From contig CATQJD010000001.1 of NCBI GenBank assembly GCA_958298945.1, positions 2,435,142-2,499,141 of the forward strand: DNA of 64,000 nt. Direction: 5' to 3'. This stretch comes from Atherix ibis. Taxonomy: Eukaryota > Arthropoda > Insecta > Diptera > Athericidae. The notes below the pieces were generated by a model. It worked only from the letters and a program-made list of their open reading frames with translations, searched no databases and was not told where the DNA came from. Shown piece by piece: positions 57,843 to 64,000 of the stretch. Position numbers and translations under genes: made by a program. Each line of letters begins with the position of its first letter. Positions within the stretch are counted from its first letter, which is position 1.

Positions 57843-58028
57843 TCAACAATCTTTTGAATATTGGTGTTGCATTTTTGAAACCATATGGCATTCATACATA
57901 TTCATAATATCTAAGTGAAGTATTTGATGAAATCCTTTTACTAAATCTAGTGTTGTAAAATATTGTGCTTTTACCAATTTATTCAGAATATTCTCAGTAT
58001 TTGGTATTGGAAGTTTATCATCAACCAT
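57843..58028 (-). pseudogene. Gypsy H RT scrap
   Basis: The minus strand reads [20 protein letters not shown] and [20 protein letters not shown], the first RT motifs (D-D-K-x-P-I-P-x-I-x-x-I-L, F-x-T-L-D-L-x-x-G-F-H-Q). Then comes a shifted remnant of the M-P-F-G-L-K-N-A block ([15 protein letters not shown]). The catalytic aspartate of motif A (L-D-L) is present. It is a different Gypsy lineage from G and from the satellite fragment. Confidence 0.75.
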
Positions 58029-58039
58029 TTTTAAAAATT

Positions 58040-58125
58040 GTTGTGTAGCAGTAGCAAAATTGGACTAATTTTGCTACTGCTACACAACAGTAGCAGTAGC
58101 AAAATTAGTCCAATCGAATTCGCCT
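58040..58125. repeat. Folded MITE relic (same terminus as 40285-40659)
   Basis: 22-bp arms (gttgtgtagcagtagcaaaa and complement) at 58040-58061 and 58067-58088 are followed by cagtagcagtagcaaaatta to gaattcgcct at 58125. The latter is the right end of the MITE. So one MITE terminus is present three times, in alternating orientation. Confidence 0.85.
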
Positions 58126-58442
58126 ATTATATTTATGGTATTCAGATTTATAGATTTTGTAGAAAATGATGTGAAATTTTTTTTTAACCAGACCACTATG
58201 AAAGCATAGTGTGTTCATCGTATCTAACTTGAAATTCGAAAACCTTAGTCTGAGTATAATCGGATTGAAGTAATTTACTTATTATCCATTTTCCGTAGCA
58301 TGCGCACACTCATACCATGTGAGCATAAATATAACGAATGCCTTCTTGAAGGTATGCAGATTTCACGTATAGACGTAGCAATAACTCATTCATAAAAGTA
58401 AATATACTTGTTGGCATCAGCCAGTTATTACTACGTGGGCTA
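58126..58442. other. Short spacer before mariner C
   Basis: No gene. Moderate A+T. Confidence 0.5.
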
Positions 58443-59683
58443 CTATATATATTTCTGGCCTAATAATGAAAATGCGAATATTTATCAACGAAAAAGGTTT
58501 TATTGTTTTTCAAAATATTCTCCATCAAGATTTATACACTTTTGCATGCGCTCAAACCAATTTTCGAAGCACTTTTTCCACTCCGATTGAGACACCTCCA
58601 AAACATGGTTTTTGAATGCTTCAACAGCATCTTCTGGCGACGAAAATTAAAAAGAAGTCATTGGGTGCCAAGTCAGGGCTGTACGGAGGATGACCCATCA
58701 ATTCGACGTTTTGTCCGGTCAAAAAGGCGCTGGTTTGAGCCGATGTGTGAGAGCTCGCATTGTCATGGTGCACAATGATTCGACTTCTCTTGTTCGTTTT
58801 TCGAATTTCTCCGAAGACTTCAGGCAAACAAATGGTGGTGTACCACTCAGAATTGACCGTCCTACGTTGCACAAGCGGAACAGTCGCCACATGACCAGTT
58901 TTGCCAAAGAAACAAGCGACCATTTGCTTCGAAGTGCTTCTTCCACGAACAACTTTCGTTGGATTTGACTCGTCTTGGAAGACCCACACGGTCGATTGCT
59001 GTTTTGTTTCGGGCTCATACGCATAGATCCATGATTCGTCACCTGTGACGATCTTATAAACGTCTTTTGAAGCACCGCGATCGTATTTTTTCAGCATTTC
59101 TTTACACCAATCCACACGAGCCTTTTTTTGAGCGATTGTCAAATTGTGCGGGATCCAACGAGAACAAACCTTTTTTACGGCCAGGTGTTCATGCAATATC
59201 GAATGTATGCTGGTGGGAGAAATGCCTAGGCATGCCTCTATCTCACGGTATGTCACATGACGGTCTTGCATTATCAGTTCACGTACGGCATCGATGTTTT
59301 CTGGAACAACGGCTGTTTTTGGACGACCTTCACGGAATTCGTCTTTGAGCGAGCGTCGGCCACGATTGAATTCGTTGTACCAGTTTTTCACAGTGCTATA
59401 GGATGGTGCTTCATAGCCATACAAAGATTTAAGTTCATCGATGCACTCTTGTCGTGATAATCCACGTCGAAAGTTGTGAAAAATGATCGCACGAAAATGT
59501 TCACGAGTTAATTCCATTTTTTTGCCAAATTGATTTTTTCAAGTCACTGTAAACAACACAAATGATAGTCGTACGTCAAAACGTTCTGAGTACGTTTATG
59601 CTAAAAAATGTCAAACTTTCCAATGGAAATGTCAGATCGCACCTGGCAACACTTAGTGTTGCCTAGGCCAGAAATATATATAG
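58443..59683 (-). mobile_element. Mariner family C, full-length with both TIRs and TA duplication
   Basis: 1241 bp bounded by inverted repeats ctatatatatttctggccta (58443) and its complement (ending 59683). TA lies on both sides (58441-58442, 59684-59685), as Tc1/mariner insertion requires. The transposase gene fills the interior on the minus strand with one disabling deletion near 58640. This is the best-preserved DNA transposon in the window and probably the youngest. Confidence 0.92.
58500..59517 (-). pseudogene. Mariner C transposase, one short deletion
   Basis: Starts MELTREHFRAIIFHNFRRGL at 59517. Two helix-turn-helix regions follow (LSRQECIDELKSLYG; VTYREIEACLGISPTSIHSI), then WIPHNLTIAQKKAR. 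The catalytic motif is VTGDESW, VHHDNASSH and PYSPDLAPNDFF, with 34 residues between the second and third aspartates, the mariner D,D34D signature. All three aspartates are intact. After NDFFLI about a dozen residues are deleted, shifting the frame. The lost frame resumes as FSSPEDAVEAF-like sequence, then SEWKKCFENWFERMQKCINL and GEYFEKQ with its stop at 58500-58502. A single event separates it from an intact ORF of about 345 codons. Confidence 0.9.
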
Positions 59684-60211
59684 TAACCTACGTATACAAG
59701 CCAAGTTGGAAGCAGCAATGACGTAATAGCAGAACTTTACTTCCACTTTAAAACAACATTAATTATAACTATAGTTTTCATTCTTACCATATCCAGCTGT
59801 TTTAATAAAAATATGTATAAAAATATCTCGTAAACGTGAGCCGCAATCTTACGAACATTAGCAATATCTAAATAGGTGATGAATTATGACAATTCGCACC
59901 ACTTTAGAAAACATATAACACCACATTTACTAAAAATTGTAACGGAGTGTATTCCACCTAAAATATGTTAAAAAAGGGGTTTTGCTGAAAGATTTAAAAG
60001 CCAAGTTTGAAACAAAGATTATTTGAAAAAGAAAATCAAACTAATAAAAAGGAACAAAGGGAAATTTTAGATAAATTTAACTTTTATGTAGCCACGATTA
60101 GGGAATATATGGACAAAACACTCACAGCACCTGCGGGATATACTCTTATTCTGATAGAGAACCGTCAGAAAAAATACTATGGCAACTCTCCAGAATTTTC
60201 TCACAAGTAGT
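59684..60211. other. Unassigned; LTR-like phrase and a short ORF
   Basis: 59740-59780 resembles 28615-28660 and may be part of a Gypsy LTR. 60007-60210 is an open frame (KEQREILDKFNFYVATIREY) with no recognised domain. Confidence 0.4.
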
Positions 60212-60450
60212 CGAAAGACCGTACCCGCGATATGGGTATTAACCATAGCCACCACTACGCAGCTTGAGGCGCCTCACCAATATCAGGTACAGTGTATTTT
60301 AACACCGTAGGGTACCCAATTTTCGTAGAACCAATACTACCAATTTTGTTTTAGGATATTTGTACTGCTCTCATTGAGCTTCAGTAAGAAAACCGAAGAT
60401 AACTAGAATCGACCTTGTTCTTTCACCCGGTTGTAGCCAACGTTCGCGTT
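60212..60450 (-). mobile_element. R1-A LINE 3' UTR fragment (copy 3)
   Basis: Matches the 3' UTR of the R1-A copies: accgtacccgcgatatgggt, ggtacagtgtattt, aatcgaccttgttctttcac and cggttgtagcca correspond to 8330-8620 and, inverted, to 31840-32150. Only UTR survives. It lies just before the R1-B element, on the other strand. Confidence 0.8.
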
Positions 60451-60549
60451 ACTGACTCATACTCACGGTTTCACCTATGCACATACAACAAGCTTATTGC
60501 AAGTTTCGTCACTGACTCATACTAACCGTTACACCTATGTACATACAAC
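60451..60549. repeat. 60-bp imperfect tandem repeat
   Basis: actgactcatactcacggtt at 60451 and actgactcatactaaccgtt at 60511 begin two units. The second runs straight into R1-B ORF1 at 60550. Confidence 0.85.
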
Positions 60550-61035
60550 CTGGACGAATGGGCAACTAAAGAAGAGGTAGTTAAACTACTAAAACACCAT
60601 ATCCCAGACCTGAAGGACCTCACCACCGATGCGGTGAGAGCCCTGAGGAAAAGCTGGGCCTCGACGCAGATCGCGGTGGTCTGCCTGCCGGCCGTACATG
60701 CAAGGAAAGCAGCGATGCTTGGTAAAATCAGAGTAGGCTGGGGCACAGTGCGCATCCGGGAGAAAATATCGCCATGCAGATGCTTCAAGTGCTGGCATTT
60801 TGGCCACAAAGCTCTTGATTGCAGGAAGAGAGTGGACCGCAGCAGGACCTGCTATAGATGCGGACAAGAAGGGCACAACGCACCAACGTGCAAAGAGCCT
60901 CCCAACTGCATCCTCTGCAGGGAGAAGGACCCAAAGAGTGACTGTAACCATACAGCCGGTGGATGGAAATGTCCCATCTTCCAAAATGCCAGAAGAGCTG
61001 TCCAGAGTGCAGAAAATGAGAGTGCTACAACTTAA
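60550..61035 (+). CDS. R1-B LINE ORF1 (gag), C-terminal part
   Basis: Open from 60550 to a stop at 61033. Encodes the RNA-binding part of an R1-clade ORF1 protein: LDEWATKEEVVKLLKHHIPD, WGTVRIREK, then three CCHC-type zinc knuckles starting CRCFKCWHFGHKALDC, CYRCGQEGHNAPTC and CILCREKDPKSDCNH. These bind LINE RNA in the ribonucleoprotein (family knowledge). The N-terminus is missing: the frame starts abruptly at the tandem repeat, so the element is 5'-truncated or rearranged. Overlaps the start of ORF2 at ATG 60986, a usual arrangement in this clade. G+C is much higher than in the neighbours. Confidence 0.85.
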   Translation: MDEWATKEEVVKLLKHHIPDLKDLTTDAVRALRKSWASTQIAVVCLPAVHARKAAMLGKIRVGWGTVRIREKISPCRCFKCWHFGHKALDCRKRVDRSRTCYRCGQEGHNAPTCKEPPNCILCREKDPKSDCNHTAGGWKCPIFQNARRAVQSAENESATT

Positions 61036-64000
61036 TCTCAACCACTGCAGGGTAGCTCAAGACTTGCTGACACAGCGAGTCAGAGAACTGAAAGTTGACG
61101 TGGCTATGCTGTGCGAGCAGTATGACGACCTGGACACCCAACCATGGGTTTCAGACAGCACAAAAAAGGCAGCAATATGGGCATGCGGTAGACTGCCTTT
61201 CGAACAGCGCCCCGGTCAACAACTGCCGTTATAGTTGCTATGCCTTTCGAACAGCGCCCCGGTCAACAACTGCCGGACTGTATAGTTGCTATGCTCCACC
61301 GAGTGCACCGATTGACAAGTTCGAGGACTTCCTGGATACTCTCGCAGAGGACGTAAGAAGACATGACCCAGTCGCAATCGCCGGAGACTTCAATGCCTGG
61401 TCCATCGAATGGGGCAGCCGCGATACGGACAAAAGTGGTGAAGCCCTGCAAGAGGCTTTCTCGACACTAAACCTCACTCTCATGAATGAGGGAACTGCGA
61501 GCACCTATCGCAAAGGCGCCGCGAACTCCATTATCGACCTGACGTTCATTAGCAGTGTCCTAACAAAAAGGGGTTGCGAATGGAAGGTCGATGAAGAGTT
61601 CACAAATAGCGATCATCAAGCTATAATCTGGGAAATCAACACCAGTCCCAGAAGCGGGTGGCGTCAGAGAACCACAAGGAGGCAGCCATTGGGCTGGAAC
61701 AGCAAATGTTTTGATACGGAGACCTTCAGGTCGATGATGAGCGGATCACCAGCGCCCCGGTCAACAACTGCCGAGGGCATCACAGCAGAGGTAACAGCGA
61801 CCCTGGTGGCAGCCAGCGATGCGTCGATGCCAAGGAGTTGCCCAAACAGCGGCCGAGCATCAGTCCACTCTTGGAACCCGACCATCGCCCTACACCGGCG
61901 AGCATGCCTGAAGGCAAGAAGGCAACACCAGCGTGCTCGTGTACAAGACAGGGCCTCGACAGAGGAACTCAGATGTATCTACGAAGAGAAAAGGCGTCTT
62001 CTCAGAAACGCCATCAACTCCAGCAAACGAGAATGTTGGAGGGAACTCTGCGCGGAAGTGGACCGGGACCCGTGGGGCAGACCGTATAAGACGGTCATGC
62101 ATTGGATTAAAAGCCTACCCGCAACAACACCAACCTGCCCCGACATACTGCACAGAATAGTAGAACATCTGTTCCCGGAGAAACCAGAACTCCCCGACTA
62201 CCACCCGGAGAATGAGGAAGTGGAAATTCTTGGCGTGACCATGGAAGAGCTCACGAGGGCCTGCACTAGATTGCAGAATGGCAAGGCACCAGCACCGAGC
62301 GGCATACCCAACATCGCAACTGAGGAGTGCAATTGCCGCCAGGCCAGACTTGTTCATAAGCATGTACGACGCATGCCTGCGACAAGGCGTATTTCCGGCC
62401 CGATAGAAGCAACAAAGATTGGTTCTTATCCCAAAAGGAAAGAAACCACTGGACGAGCCAGCTTCCTATCGTCCACCTTGCATGCTGAATTCGGGCGGGA
62501 AGAACTTGGAGCGGATAGTGGCCGACAGATTGGAGCAATACATCGATCCTCAACTTTCCGAATTTCAATTCGGATTCAGGAAAGGGAGATCGACCATCGA
62601 CGCGTTGGAACTCGTCACGAACATTGCAAAGGAAGCCATCTCAGGAAAGAGATGGAAAGGCGGTTCTAAAAAGTATTGCCTCATTGTCACCCTGGACATC
62701 AAGAACGCGTTTAACTCGGCCCGCTGGAATCGAATCTTGGAGGCTCTTGAGAACATGGGGGTGCCCTACTACCTACGGAGGATGGTCAGATCATACTTCA
62801 GTGATCGACTACTGCAATACGAGACCGAGGATGAACCAGCAGAGTATGGGGTCACGGGAGGGGTACCTCAGGGCTCTGTCCTGGCGCCACTCTTGTGGAA
62901 CGTCATGTACGACGGCCTACTCCATCTGCAATTACCGACGAACACAACAATCGTGGCTTTCGCGGACGACGTAGCGTTTGTCCTGGTAGCCAAACACCTA
63001 GAGGAACTGGAAGCCGCATTCTCCACCATCATCCGGAGCATAAGACAGTGGATGACATCGGCAGACCTGTCTTTGGCGGAACATAAGACCGAGGCACTCC
63101 TTGTGAGTAGCCGGAAGAAAATGGAGACCATCACCATAAGAGTAGGCGATCACGACATCCGGTCGCTACCCTACATCCGGTATCTAGGAGTGGTCTTGGA
63201 TGCCAGACTCAACTACAAGGAGCACATCTCCAGCGTCAGCAGGAAGGCATCAGCAGTACAGGGCGCACTTTTGCGGATAATGCCCAATATCGGAGGCCCC
63301 AGGCAAATCCGAAGGCGACTACTGGCAACTGTGGTAACCTCCGTCCTGCTATACGGAGCATCAGTGTGGGCGAAATCGCTAGAGCTAACAACATACAGCA
63401 AGACAATGACATCAGTCCAGCGGCTCTCAGCGATCAGAGTGGCGTCGGCATACCGAACGGTATCACACAATGCGGTCAACATCGTGGCATCATGCCCACC
63501 CATCGACATCCTGGTAGGAGAGTGGGAATGCCAACATCGTAGGAAGAAGGAAGAGCGGCGAAAGGTCCTCTGTGAAGAGGAGAGACCCGAGAGTCTTCGC
63601 CTCTGGCAAGAGAGATGGGACAACTCGACGAAGGGTCGGTGGACTCATCGGCTGATCCCACATGTTACCAAATGGGTCACTCGCCTGCACGGAGAAGTCG
63701 GGTATTACATCACCCGACTCTTGACTGCGCATGGATGCTTTCTGACATACTTGCACAGATTCAAGAGAACTGACTCCCCAAACTGTCATCATTGCCGCGA
63801 TGTGATCGAAGACTCAGAACACGTGTTCTTTCAGTGCCCCCTCTACGAGGAGACGGGGGTGGAGCTGGAGAGAAATCTGGACCGTTCCATCAGTCCAGAA
63901 AATATAGTGGAGTGCATGCTGAAGAGCCAATCGGCTTGGAACAGAATTGCAGAGTACGCGGAATCCATTAGCAAGGATCTCCACACAACGTACGAAGAAT
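60986..64000 (+). pseudogene. R1-B LINE ORF2 (endonuclease-RT), runs past window end
   Basis: ATG 60986; MRVLQLNLNHCRVAQDLL is the R1-type endonuclease start. Endonuclease blocks: AMLCEQY, YSCYAPPSAPIDKFEDFL, IAGDFNAWSIEWGSRD, ANSIIDLTF and TNSDHQAIIW, with catalytic residues intact. RT: LVLIPKGKKPLDEPASYRP, FQFGFRKGRSTIDALE, CLIVTLDIKNAFNSARW, GVTGGVPQGSVLAPLLWNVM, AFADDVAFV (active site, ~62960) and YIRYLGVVLD. C-terminus: LWQERWDNSTKGRWTH and a CCHC knuckle (CHHCRDVIEDSEHVFFQC). Defects: a frame change in the duplicated 61200-61280 region with ~20 residues lost, another shift near 62330, and a TGG-to-TAG type stop at 62404-62406. From 62407 to 64000 it is open. A different family from R1-A. 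Confidence 0.9.
61206..61773 (+). repeat. 23-bp motif present three times in R1-B ORF2
   Basis: agcgccccggtcaacaactg followed by ccg occurs exactly at 61206-61228, 61253-61275 and 61751-61773. The first two are part of a 47-bp tandem. The third is ~500 bp away, in an unrelated part of the ORF. Confidence 0.95.

Overview
The window looks like repeat-rich, probably pericentromeric or otherwise heterochromatic, DNA from an insect, most likely a fly. This is an inference. It rests on A+T-rich spacers, short GT-AG introns, mariner, Jockey-type, R1-clade, Ty3/Gypsy and Helitron elements of insect type, and a 5S-like sequence that aligns along its length with the Drosophila 5S rRNA as I remember it. 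Almost everything recognisable is transposon-derived. The only convincing host gene is a four-exon stretch of an OCRL/INPP5B-type inositol polyphosphate 5-phosphatase (6643-7693, + strand).

Layout. 1-6.6 kb: decayed Gypsy pol (-), a Jockey endonuclease scrap, a deleted mariner, a 53-bp-arm palindrome and a LINE 3' scrap. 6.6-7.7 kb: Ocrl-like exons. 8.1-9.3 kb: 3' end of an R1-clade LINE (-). 10.4-13.6 kb: a LINE scrap, a possible unrecognised two-exon gene and a long Jockey/CR1-like pseudogene (+). 16.6-17.6 kb: mariner family B (+). 18.2-23.3 kb: two Gypsy pol relics (-), interrupted by two related elements. One starts with a whole 5S-rRNA-like sequence and carries a LINE endonuclease; its sibling starts with a tRNA-like head. 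24.4-29.8 kb: three Gypsy relics (+). 30.2-42.2 kb: Helitron territory (-), with two head-to-tail Helitrons, a 2351-bp tandem duplication of the Rep/helicase gene, a spliceosomal-looking intron, an R1-clade LINE insertion with its target duplication, a MITE and an F-box/LRR-like pseudogene. 42.2-54.6 kb: seven tandem copies of a ~1771.5-bp unit in an alternating A/B higher-order pattern, each holding a Gypsy reverse-transcriptase fragment. 55.5-60.5 kb: mariner B copy 2 (-), Gypsy RT scraps, a folded MITE relic, and a nearly complete mariner C with both inverted repeats. 60.5-64.0 kb: a second, different R1-clade LINE (+), running off the window end.

The genes do not form a pathway. The coherent story is nested insertion followed by local rearrangement. 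A recurring feature is perfect or near-perfect hairpins with short loops whose arms copy the local transposon sequence inverted (at 3.6, 21.1, 22.2, 22.8, 26.9, 29.8, 32.8, 56.2 and 58.0 kb). This looks like template switching during replication, or else an assembly or library artefact. The most unusual objects are the 5S-headed LINE/SINE composite at 18274-19084 and the Gypsy-RT-containing higher-order satellite. All family calls were made by eye; no database search was run.
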